DNA of 7,522 nucleotides, from assembly GCA_029777735.1 (NCBI GenBank), contig JAKORR010001003.1, positions 1-7,522 of the forward strand. Direction: 5' to 3'. A program made the position numbers and the translations under genes. The DNA is from Armatimonadota bacterium. Lineage in GTDB: Bacteria; Armatimonadota; Zipacnadia; Zipacnadales; FEN-943. The notes beneath the pieces are model-generated. The model was not told the DNA's origin. It saw nothing but the letters and a program-made list of their open reading frames with translations, and searched no databases. The first letter of the stretch is position 1; the number at the start of each line of letters is the position of its first letter. Positions 1 to 6,087 of this stretch are shown here, in pieces.

Positions 1-268
1 AGATAGCCGACACATTAGCGTGATTCGCTACCAGTACCATATTGGCCACGTCGGCGAAGGTCATGACGCGGAAGTCGAAGAGGCCTTGGGGGCCGCTGGC
101 CGCCAGACGACCGCGCACCAAGTCGGCCACGCGCTGGGTCGGCACGAGATACAGCGCGGCATCGTGCCCGTACTCTTCGACACAGACCTGGTACTTCTCC
201 AGTGCGTACTTGCTCTTACCACACACTGGAGGACCCGTCACGATACAGATGCGCACAGGCTCAGACAA
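1..268 (-). CDS. AddB/RexB-like P-loop helicase-nuclease subunit, N-terminal fragment
   Basis: Only the first 89 residues are in the window; the gene runs off the left edge. Seen: a Walker A P-loop GPPVCGKS at residues 12-19 directly after the start, then LYLVPTQRVADL at about 39-50 and FDFRVMTFADVANMVL at about 64-79. This order (P-loop, a hydrophobic strand ending in VPxQR, then a strand ending in TFxxLA) is the hallmark of the N-terminal ATPase-like domain of AddB/RexB and related PD-(D/E)XK nuclease proteins, which work with a UvrD-type helicase in double-strand break processing in the cytoplasm. I chose the TTG start at 268 because GAGGTG at 277-282 lies 8 bases upstream. GTG at 277 is also in frame but would overlap that site, and GTG at 256 has no site. 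The rest of the helicase-like fold, the nuclease domain and any iron-sulfur cysteines lie outside the window, so another P-loop protein is possible. The gene follows the propeller gene by 24 bases and is probably co-transcribed with it. Confidence 0.72.
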   Translation of the reverse strand, partial: MSEPVRICIVTGPPVCGKSKYALEKYQVCVEEYGHDAALYLVPTQRVADLVRGRLAASGPQGLFDFRVMTFADVANMVLVANHANVSAI

Positions 269-276
269 ACCTTCCA

Positions 277-282
277 CACCTC
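277..282 (-). promoter_or_regulatory. Ribosome binding site deciding the TTG start of the AddB-like gene
   Basis: Read on the minus strand this is GAGGTG, a six-base match to the anti-Shine-Dalgarno complement, 8 bases before TTG at 268. It lies in the 24 bases between the propeller stop codon (TAA at 293-295) and the new start. It argues for TTG 268 over the in-frame GTG at 277-275, whose first base would fall inside the site. Confidence 0.5.
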
Positions 283-292
283 GTCTGGGAAG

Positions 293-1282
293 TTAGGCCA
301 AGGGCACTCGGCTGGCCCGCAGCTCGTGTGAACCATCGGGTCTCGTGTACTCGTAGTAATACCACAAAGCGTTCTGTGCCTCGATGACCTCGACGTAGCG
401 GATTGTGCGAGTGGCGTGAGGCGAGAGCACATAGGGACCGTCGATGGTCAGGCGCCGCCAGTGGCGCAGATCGTGGCTGAGGGCCAGCCCCGCCTTCTCC
501 TCGTAGTTCTCCTCGACGCTGCGGCTGCCGTCGTAGAAGCCCACAAAAACCGGAGCGCTCCACAGCACGGCGCCAATGCGCGTGCAATAAGAATCCCAAC
601 CTTCATTGGGCGGCGAGAGGATGTCTCCTTCCCAGAGCCAGTTAACACCGTCTGAGCTCGTGGCCAGGCCAGTGTGGGACTTTGTCACGCCCACGTTGTA
701 GATGTCGCCTGTCACGTGCATCGTGCGCTCCGCGTCGCCGCTAAGCTGGGCTGGCCGAGGCGCATAGCTCACGATCATGTGCCACAGGCCGCCGACGTTG
801 TACACCGCCGGGTCCTTGATGCCCTCAATCCCACAATCGTCCGCCGTGAGGATCTTCACACGTCTGCCACAGTCGAATTCCTCGGGGCAGGCGGCTTCCA
901 GCAGATCAATACGCCAGCGCCCGTCTGTGTCGACGAAGCTGATGTATAGTCGCCACAGGCCGTCGGCCACCTTCACGATGCACGATTTCTCCATCGACTG
1001 GGTGTGGATCTGCTCCTTTGTCGCCCGCCAGAGGTCCTCGTAGTGGAGGCCATCGTGGCTCCGCGCGACCCGGCACTCTACGCCTCGCCCGAGTTCCCGC
1101 GGCTTGCGCAGTCGGTAGTAAATGTAAAAATCGCCAGTTGCGGAGTCATATAGGGCCGTAGGGGCACCCGCCCACCAGCCAGCACCCTCCCCAAGTGGTT
1201 CTCGCACCGTCACACCGGCCTCGGGATCGAACAAAGGCACGTGGCCCAGAAATCGGCAGCCGGCAGTCTGCCAATGGCGCAC
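293..1282 (-). CDS. Five-bladed beta-propeller glycosidase-like protein (GH43/GH32/GH130-type fold)
   Basis: This is a 329-residue protein starting at GTG 1282, with GGAGGTG 7 bases upstream and an in-frame stop just beyond, so the start is well fixed. The sequence repeats the propeller blade pattern A-x-S-x-D-G-x-x-W/Y three times: ARSHDGLHY (73-81), ATSSDGVNW (207-215) and the looser ALSHDLRHW (267-275). Between them are strands typical of the fold: GAPTALYD (39-46), FYIYYRL (52-58), EKSCIVK (98-104), LWRLYISFVD (109-118), GIKDPAVY (154-161) and LWHMIVSY (166-173). This pattern and length fit the glycosidase clan of GH43, GH32/68, GH62 and GH130. D157 of the KDPA motif and other acidic residues could be catalytic, but I cannot assign them. 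No signal peptide is seen and seven cysteines are scattered through the chain, so I infer a cytoplasmic protein acting on imported or internal saccharides, perhaps as a phosphorylase or hydrolase. Substrate unknown. It precedes the AddB-like gene in the same frame. Confidence 0.85.
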   Translation of the reverse strand: MRHWQTAGCRFLGHVPLFDPEAGVTVREPLGEGAGWWAGAPTALYDSATGDFYIYYRLRKPRELGRGVECRVARSHDGLHYEDLWRATKEQIHTQSMEKSCIVKVADGLWRLYISFVDTDGRWRIDLLEAACPEEFDCGRRVKILTADDCGIEGIKDPAVYNVGGLWHMIVSYAPRPAQLSGDAERTMHVTGDIYNVGVTKSHTGLATSSDGVNWLWEGDILSPPNEGWDSYCTRIGAVLWSAPVFVGFYDGSRSVEENYEEKAGLALSHDLRHWRRLTIDGPYVLSPHATRTIRYVEVIEAQNALWYYYEYTRPDGSHELRASRVPLA

Positions 1283-1289
1283 GATCTGA

Positions 1290-1296
1290 CACCTCC
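1290..1296 (-). promoter_or_regulatory. Strong Shine-Dalgarno site of the propeller gene
   Basis: On the minus strand the sequence is GGAGGTG, with a 7-base spacer (TCAGATC) before the GTG start at 1282. This is close to the ideal ribosome binding site, and no other in-frame start precedes the upstream stop at 1316-1318. It therefore fixes the start. Confidence 0.75.
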
Positions 1297-1443
1297 GCCT
1301 TCTTCTGCGTTTTGGCTACCATTCGGCTGGCAGAGGCTTCGACCTGCGTGGATGTTCGCATCGGTCATAGTTCCTGTGCAGTTGCGGGTAGGGCGCGAGT
1401 GACCTCGCGGCACCCGCCAGTGTCCGCAGCTGTGGCGAGCATG

Positions 1444-1473
1444 TTGCCGGGAAGGTCCTCGGCGGGTCATACT
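1444..1473 (+). promoter_or_regulatory. Weak sigma70-like promoter candidate upstream of the NIF3 gene
   Basis: TTGCCG (1444-1449, four of six matches to TTGACA) is separated by 18 bases from CATACT (1468-1473, four of six matches to TATAAT). It would give a transcript start near 1480 and a leader of about 85 bases. In GC-rich DNA such a match arises by chance fairly often, so this is only a candidate. I found no better pair in this gap. Confidence 0.22.
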
Positions 1474-1552
1474 GGTGTCGTGGACAGCTGGGTGGAGGGG
1501 AGATTCCCGGGGACGGCTATTTAAGAGCGTGCCTCCCCCATGAAAGGCTAAG

Positions 1553-1557
1553 AGGAG
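1553..1557 (+). promoter_or_regulatory. Ribosome binding site deciding the NIF3 start
   Basis: The sequence is AGGAG within AAGAGGAGTG. It is 8 bases before GTG 1566 and directly abuts or overlaps the alternative GTG at 1557, which would leave no spacer. It therefore supports the downstream start. Confidence 0.5.
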
Positions 1558-1565
1558 TGACCGTC

Positions 1566-2336
1566 GTGCTCGCCAAGGAAATTGCTGGCATCCTCGAAGA
1601 ATTGGCGCCACCGCGAGGAGGAGATGAGGGCTTCCGGTTCGGCAATCCAGAGACCGAAGTGAGAGGCGTGCTGGTCTGCTGGATGTGTACGCTCGACGCA
1701 ATCGGGCGGGCGGTGGATGAGGGCTGCAACTTGATCATCACACACGAGCAGCTTCACTATCCCAGCACTTCCGGGGGAGCAACGCTGGAGAGTTGTATGA
1801 CGTGGCCGGTGAATCAGGCGCGCCTATCGGCCTTGGCGAAGGGCGACGTCACAGTGTATCGGGCCCACGGGATGCTGGACCGGTTCTGCCTCCTGGATGA
1901 TTTCGGCAGGGTCCTCAACCTGCCGGAGCCCGCGGTGGCGGAAGGCTATTACCGCATCTACGACGTCCAGCCTACGCCGGTGATACAGGTAGTGGAGCGA
2001 GCCAAGCAACGCTTAGGCCTGTCGCACTTGCGGGTGACCGGCAGTCTAGATAATATGGTTCGCCGAATCGGCTTGCCCTGGGGTGGGCTGGGCCTGAGTG
2101 TCAATATCGTCTTTCTGAACGGTTTGCTTGAGTACCACCCCGACTGTCTCATAGGCGGGGAAACAGATGAGTATGCCCAGCGTTTTTGCCAAGACGCTGG
2201 GGTCGTTCTGATCGAGACGGGGCACGCTGTGAGTGAGGAACCCGGCCTGGAACACTTTGCACAGTGGCTCGCCGAGCGTCTTGATCCGACACCCGTGGTA
2301 TTCCACGGTCTGTCTCCTGCTTGGACAATTGTCTGA
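1566..2336 (+). CDS. NIF3/DUF34 family dinuclear metal-centre protein (YbgI-like)
   Basis: About 256 residues from GTG 1566, the usual length for bacterial NIF3/YbgI proteins, which form toroidal hexamers with a dinuclear metal site. Their role is debated; GTP cyclohydrolase I type 2-like is a database name of doubtful value. Seen: an N-terminal half with VRGVLVCWMCTLDAIGRAVDEG leading into LIITHE (H60, E61), AHGMLD with H101 and D105, then LIGGETDEYAQRF and ETGHAVSEE with H220 and E224. These match, with the same four-residue spacings, the YbgI ligands of the H63/H64, H97/D101 and H215/E219 regions. The second histidine of the first pair is glutamate here; H64 lies three residues later. I recall the His-Glu form from other NIF3 relatives, so the protein may still bind metal. 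No signal peptide; predicted cytoplasmic. GTG 1557 is an alternative start adding three residues but lacks a spacer from the ribosome binding site. The next gene starts 97 bases downstream. Confidence 0.88.
   Translation: MLAKEIAGILEELAPPRGGDEGFRFGNPETEVRGVLVCWMCTLDAIGRAVDEGCNLIITHEQLHYPSTSGGATLESCMTWPVNQARLSALAKGDVTVYRAHGMLDRFCLLDDFGRVLNLPEPAVAEGYYRIYDVQPTPVIQVVERAKQRLGLSHLRVTGSLDNMVRRIGLPWGGLGLSVNIVFLNGLLEYHPDCLIGGETDEYAQRFCQDAGVVLIETGHAVSEEPGLEHFAQWLAERLDPTPVVFHGLSPAWTIV
2324..2333. repeat. Perfect 10-base palindrome at the end of the NIF3 gene
   Basis: GACAATTGTC is self-complementary and covers the last codons before the NIF3 stop. It has no loop and no following T run, so it is not a terminator. 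It could be a protein binding site for control of the HEAT genes or a chance consequence of the codons for Trp-Thr-Ile-Val. Confidence 0.25.
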
Positions 2337-2418
2337 GGCGTCCGGGGCAAGCAGGGATGTCGGAAGGGGCGACGAACCTACTGGAAGTTTAGCTGACTTT
2401 CGGTTCTACCGCACTGAC

Positions 2419-2424
2419 GAGGAG
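2419..2424 (+). promoter_or_regulatory. Ribosome binding site deciding the start of the large HEAT gene
   Basis: GAGGAG lies 9 bases before GTG 2434. It selects this start over the many upstream in-frame codons, which lie inside or just after the NIF3 gene. The start it picks places a transmembrane segment eight residues from the N-terminus, which is independent support. Confidence 0.65.
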
Positions 2425-2433
2425 CTGACGGCC

Positions 2434-5055
2434 GTGCAGCCAGAGGTCCGACGACAGATAGTGTGGATTGTCATGACAGCAATCATCGCCTCGCTTGTGG
2501 TTTTCGCCAGCTATCGCCGTCACGAGATGGACCAGATGCGGAAGATAATTGCGGCGGGCCGGCCTGAGGAGCGCATTGCGACCGTCCGTCGGCTGGTGGC
2601 GAAAGAGAAACTGGCCGAGGCGCTGCAGGACCAGCCGCGGTGGGTACAGGACCATGCGGTTGAAGCCGTGGCTGAGATTGGGTCGCAGGAAGCGCTATTC
2701 CAGCTCACCGGTGCGATTTACCTGCTCGACGACCCCGTGGCGGCCCGCGCGAAGGCCGTGCTGACCCGCTTCGACCTAATGGCAATCGGCCCGCTGGTGA
2801 AGGCCCTCAAGGACAAGGACGCCAATGTGCGTGCTGGTGCCGCCGATCCTCTCGTTAGCATTGGGGAGTCAGTAATCAGTTCACTACTTCCCCTCATGGA
2901 CGCCTGGGACCAGTACGTGCGGGACGGAGTGGTCGCGGTCTTCGGGCGGATCGGCCTACCGGTGGCGCCTGATCTTATTGCGCAGATATCCAGGACAGAG
3001 CCGCTGGCAGAGGAGACACCTCAGAGGTTCTTGTGGAAGCGCGATACGGCGGTGCGCTCGATCCTGGCGATGAAGGCTGTGGGGATCCAGCCAGTCATCG
3101 ACAATCTTATCACCCACAAGGAAGAAGACGTCCGCGCGCTGGCCTGCCAGATGCTCGGTCAGATCGCGGATCAGACGCTGGACTCTCCCATCCCACCAGA
3201 GGAAGCAAGCCGTGTTCTCGAGCCCCTGCTGACGCGGCTTAACAGCGATCCGGCGTGGACGGTGCGGCGCAAGGCTGCTTTGGCTCTTGGTGGCCTGATG
3301 GACGTTGGCCGGCTTGGAGGAGCGGTTCCGGCGCTCATCAGCCATTTGAAAGACCCTCGTCCCGAGGTCAAGGCTGCTTCGGCTGAAGCCCTGGGCCGTC
3401 TTGGCGATCCCGCTGCAGCCGGCCCGCTGGTGAATACTTTGCTGACAAACCGTACTGGCGCCGTGCGTGAGATAGTGGTGGCCTTGGAGCGGATCGGGCG
3501 GCCTGCGCTTCCGGCTCTTGTACCGGCGCTGGCTACCCCCGAGCTCGAGGTGCGTAAGGCCGCAACCGAGGCTGTCGCTGTCATAGGCACGCCGGATGCT
3601 GTGGTTCCGCTCGCGGGGATGCTCAAGGACAGCGACGTCACGGTGCGTCGCCTCGCCTCTGACGCTCTGCGGAGCCTGGCGGACGCGCGTGTTGTGCCTC
3701 AGCTCGTGGCGTCCTTGAGCGATCCCGACTGGCATGTCTACTACGCTTGCCGCGATGCATTGGCCAACGTTGGGCCGGCGGCGGTGCCGGGGCTGATCCA
3801 GGCGCTTGGCAGCGGGAACTCCCGTGCGGCACACATGGCAGAGCAAGCGCTGGCTAAGATCGGTGGGCCCGCTGTGAATGCTCTGGTGGCCGCGCTCGTT
3901 TCTCCCAATGTAGCCACGCGGCAGTGGGCCGCTGTGGCCCTGGGCGACATAGGGGAGCCTGCGGTTGAGGCCACCATTGCCCTACTAAATGATACGACCA
4001 AGCCGGCCTACGGCCGTGCAGCGGCCGCTGACGCCTTGGGCCGGACGGGCGTCAAAAAGAAGGTCTTCGAATCGCTGAGTCGGGTCAGTGCTACCCAGGA
4101 GCCCGAGGTGAGAAAGGCAGCTCTCCAGGCACTCGTGCGCCTTGCCGACGAGCGATCTACCCAGCCTCTAGTGGCGGCTCTAGAGGCGCCGACCCAGGAT
4201 GTACGGTCGGTGGCTATGCATCTGCTCATGAACTGGCGGCTGGGTGACCTACGGAAAACCCTTGAGGCAGCCCTCAAGCGCGGCGACTTGAACGCCCGGC
4301 GGCGAGCTGCCATCGTCTTGGCTCAGCAGACTATCAGTGCCGCTACCAATATTGTTGGAGAATCTGGCTTGGAGATGCTTGAGAAGGCGGTCAAGCCTCC
4401 GGCAGAGACGGAGACCCTCCTCGCGGCTGCCGTGGCTGATCCAAAGGAACAAGCCGACGTGAGGAAGGCCGCGGTGCAGGCTCTAGGATACGTAGGCACC
4501 GAGCGGGCCCTCGAGGTGCTCAAGCCATTGCTTGTGCCCGGTAACCCGTTGGCCACCGAGGCGGCTCGTGCTGTTGCCCACATCGGTCGTCGGATCACAG
4601 AGGAACTGTACCGCTCTGGCGAGCAGAAGGCCTTGGTGAGGCATCGCCAGGCGTCCGAGCCTGCTAGGATGCTGCTGGACTTGCTTAAATCGACCAAGGA
4701 TGATGCCTTGCGTCTGTCAGCCGCGGTTGGCCTGTCGCTGATGAATGACGATCCGGTCTGGGCGCTGCTGGATGAGCTGGCCAAGGCCGATGATGAGATA
4801 CGCGTGTGGATAGTGGCGATTCTCGGTGCCATCGGCAAACCCGCCAGCGACGCCTCGCTCGACGCCCGCGGCACGATCAAAGACCCGAAGGTGAAAGAAT
4901 GGGTCACCGTGGCATTGCCGTTGATAGGAGACGCTCAGGCTCTGGATCTGCTCGACCACTTGGGCGAGGATGAGCAGCCTAATCCGGCTTACGTAGAGGC
5001 GGGGGCCAAGATAAAGGAACGCATACTGGCTGCCCGGGCCGGTTCAGCTCAATAG
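2434..5055 (+). CDS. Large membrane-anchored HEAT-repeat protein
   Basis: 873 residues from GTG 2434. Residues 1-8 are short and basic (VRRQ), 9-27 form one transmembrane segment (IVWIVMTAIIASLVVFASY), and RRH follows, so topology is ambiguous by the positive-inside rule. The rest is an almost unbroken alpha-solenoid of PBS-lyase-type HEAT repeats of about 30 residues. Typical units are LVKALKDKDANVRAGAADPL (from 121), LISHLKDPRPEVKAASAEAL (from 301), ELEVRKAATEAVAVIG (370-385), LVASLSDPDWHVYYACRDAL (from 425), LIQALGSGNSRAAHMAEQAL (from 454) and ADVRKAAVQALGYVG (674-688). A basic stretch without the HEAT pattern lies at about 718-747. No catalytic motif is seen. HEAT solenoids bind proteins, so I infer a scaffold facing either the cytoplasm or the periplasm. 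The tandem HEAT genes downstream, 18 bases away, imply a shared complex or duplicated paralogues. I do not recognise a named family member. Confidence 0.92.
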   Translation: MQPEVRRQIVWIVMTAIIASLVVFASYRRHEMDQMRKIIAAGRPEERIATVRRLVAKEKLAEALQDQPRWVQDHAVEAVAEIGSQEALFQLTGAIYLLDDPVAARAKAVLTRFDLMAIGPLVKALKDKDANVRAGAADPLVSIGESVISSLLPLMDAWDQYVRDGVVAVFGRIGLPVAPDLIAQISRTEPLAEETPQRFLWKRDTAVRSILAMKAVGIQPVIDNLITHKEEDVRALACQMLGQIADQTLDSPIPPEEASRVLEPLLTRLNSDPAWTVRRKAALALGGLMDVGRLGGAVPALISHLKDPRPEVKAASAEALGRLGDPAAAGPLVNTLLTNRTGAVREIVVALERIGRPALPALVPALATPELEVRKAATEAVAVIGTPDAVVPLAGMLKDSDVTVRRLASDALRSLADARVVPQLVASLSDPDWHVYYACRDALANVGPAAVPGLIQALGSGNSRAAHMAEQALAKIGGPAVNALVAALVSPNVATRQWAAVALGDIGEPAVEATIALLNDTTKPAYGRAAAADALGRTGVKKKVFESLSRVSATQEPEVRKAALQALVRLADERSTQPLVAALEAPTQDVRSVAMHLLMNWRLGDLRKTLEAALKRGDLNARRRAAIVLAQQTISAATNIVGESGLEMLEKAVKPPAETETLLAAAVADPKEQADVRKAAVQALGYVGTERALEVLKPLLVPGNPLATEAARAVAHIGRRITEELYRSGEQKALVRHRQASEPARMLLDLLKSTKDDALRLSAAVGLSLMNDDPVWALLDELAKADDEIRVWIVAILGAIGKPASDASLDARGTIKDPKVKEWVTVALPLIGDAQALDLLDHLGEDEQPNPAYVEAGAKIKERILAARAGSAQ

Positions 5056-5073
5056 TAAGCGAGTTGATCAACT

Positions 5074-6057
5074 GTGAGCCGCAAAACTCTCGTCATCCTT
5101 CTACTGGTAGTTCTGGTCCTGAGCGCCGTCTGGGCTCTGACTGCCTACCAGCGCGCCCGGAAGACTCAGGAGCTGCTCACGGCCCTGGCCGAGCGCGATG
5201 ACGCAGCAGCGACAGAGGCAATGGCGCAGCTTCGCCATCGCGGCCCTAAGGTCGGCCTGCGCCTTGTGGGCTATCTGACTTCCGAGAATGAACGGGTGCG
5301 TTGGCGGGCCGCTGTTCTGTGCGCTGAGGTCGGGGCGAAACAGTCCGAGGTCGTGGATGGACTGGTGCGGCTTCTCGTGGACCCGGTGCCGGCGGTGCAG
5401 CGAGCCGCGGCGTTAGCTTGTGGCGCCTTGCAACTGGAGGAAGCTGAGCAACCCCTCATTGCTCTTGTCTCCAACAAGGAGCAGACGCCTTCCAGCAGAG
5501 CCTTCGCCGCCGAGGCGCTGGGCTCCCTGCGATCTGAAGACGCGGTCGAGCCCTTGACCACTTTGCTAAGGGAGCGGCCGCCTGTCCCGCCTAAGGAGCC
5601 AGAGGCAGCAGTGGCAGAGGCAAAGCCTACCGCGCCTGCGGCGCCTCCTCCTCCACCCGACGATCTGTGGCAGGCGCGTTGGCAGGCAGCCATGGCTTTG
5701 GGGGAGATTGGAACGGCTAAGTGCGTTGAAGTACTTGCCGAGAGTGTGCGAGCAGACCTGGAGCCGAGGATAGACGTGCGAATGGCGGCGGCGTATGCCT
5801 TGGCGGACGCTCTGGCTAATCCCGACGCCAGGAAGGCGCTGGGGACCGGCGTTGATGCCCTGCTGCAGGCCATGAGTGACGAGGCAGGGGATGTGCGGGT
5901 AGCGGCCGCCATTAGTCTCGCTCGCACCTACCCACCAAAGGACAAGGTGCCACAGGTCGAGACTACCCTGCGGGAGCATCTAGACGACGACCATTACTGG
6001 GTGCGCGAAGCCGTCAAGCTCGCGATGGCTCAGTTGAAGATCAGCCGTACGGGCTAA
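5074..6057 (+). CDS. Membrane-anchored HEAT-repeat protein with internal Pro/Ala-rich linker
   Basis: 327 residues from GTG 5074. Residues 1-4 (MSRK) are basic, 5-24 form a hydrophobic anchor rich in Leu and Val, and a basic YQRARK follows. There is no clear signal peptidase site, so I infer an uncleaved signal anchor. HEAT repeats fill about 35-168, for example ERVRWRAAVLCAEVG and AVQRAAALACGAL. A Pro/Ala-rich linker at 169-197, ending in five prolines, interrupts them. A second HEAT block follows at 198-323, for example WQARWQAAMALGEIG and VRVAAAISLA, ending near YWVREAVKLAMAQL. The ribosome binding site is weak (GAG at 5061-5063, 10 bases from the start), and the next in-frame ATG would remove the anchor, so GTG 5074 is preferred. 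It sits 18 bases after the large HEAT gene and shares its anchor-then-solenoid plan, so translation may be coupled. Partner unknown. Confidence 0.9.
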   Translation: MSRKTLVILLLVVLVLSAVWALTAYQRARKTQELLTALAERDDAAATEAMAQLRHRGPKVGLRLVGYLTSENERVRWRAAVLCAEVGAKQSEVVDGLVRLLVDPVPAVQRAAALACGALQLEEAEQPLIALVSNKEQTPSSRAFAAEALGSLRSEDAVEPLTTLLRERPPVPPKEPEAAVAEAKPTAPAAPPPPPDDLWQARWQAAMALGEIGTAKCVEVLAESVRADLEPRIDVRMAAAYALADALANPDARKALGTGVDALLQAMSDEAGDVRVAAAISLARTYPPKDKVPQVETTLREHLDDDHYWVREAVKLAMAQLKISRTG

Positions 6058-6073
6058 GCTGGCGACAAGACAC

Positions 6074-6079
6074 GGAGGG
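6074..6079 (+). promoter_or_regulatory. Ribosome binding site deciding the lipoprotein start
   Basis: GGAGGG lies 8 bases before ATG 6088 and only 5 before the in-frame TTG at 6085. The ATG is favoured by both codon and spacing; the choice changes the protein by one residue. Confidence 0.6.
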
Positions 6080-6087
6080 TTCGCTTG

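Larger units (their letters stand above)
1283..1565. other. Divergent intergenic region
   Basis: These 283 bases separate the minus-strand propeller gene from the plus-strand NIF3 gene and must hold the promoters for both directions unless transcription comes from further away. Visible contents are the propeller ribosome binding site (1290-1296), a weak sigma70-like pair on the plus strand (1444-1473), a TGGACA box at 1481-1486 with no partner at proper spacing, a short GGGA-GAT-TCCC inverted repeat at 1498-1508, and the NIF3 ribosome binding site near 1553-1557. I see no convincing small gene, riboswitch or terminator. Open frames that cross it on the minus strand are continuations of shadow frames of the propeller or NIF3 genes. 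Confidence 0.6.

Noticed and set aside
20..331. Plus-strand open frame of 103 residues at the left edge
   Set aside because: It is antisense to the P-loop gene, whose Walker A and LVPTQR motifs are convincing.
1498..1508. Short inverted repeat GGGA-GAT-TCCC before the NIF3 gene as a terminator or attenuator
   Set aside because: A four-base stem with no T run is too short to support either.
1210..1701. Minus-strand open frame of 163 residues spanning the divergent intergenic region
   Set aside because: It overlaps both the NIF3 gene and the propeller gene in shadow frames, and its sequence shows no family character.
2233..2433. Upstream extension of the large HEAT protein by 67 residues to an ATG at 2233
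   Set aside because: It would overlap the end of the NIF3 gene by over 100 bases, shows no domain character and would bury the transmembrane anchor. GTG 2434 has a proper ribosome binding site and places the anchor at the N-terminus.
2956..3846. Long minus-strand open frame of 296 residues opposite the large HEAT gene
   Set aside because: It lies antisense to clear HEAT repeats, is rich in Arg, His and Pro and has no recognisable domain. It is a typical GC-rich shadow frame.
4323..4907. Minus-strand open frame of 194 residues opposite the large HEAT gene
   Set aside because: It has a low-complexity Ser/Ala/Arg composition, mirrors the HEAT codons and has no supporting features.
2434..5055. 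DNA-level tandem repeats in the HEAT gene
   Set aside because: The repeats are conserved at the protein pattern level only; I saw no near-identical DNA units that would suggest recent expansion.
5271..5927. Minus-strand open frame of 218 residues opposite the second HEAT gene
   Set aside because: It is a Ser/Ala/Arg-rich shadow; its glycine run is the complement of the poly-proline linker.
6085..6087. TTG at 6085 as start of the lipoprotein
   Set aside because: The adjacent ATG at 6088 has a better codon and an 8-base spacer from GGAGGG.
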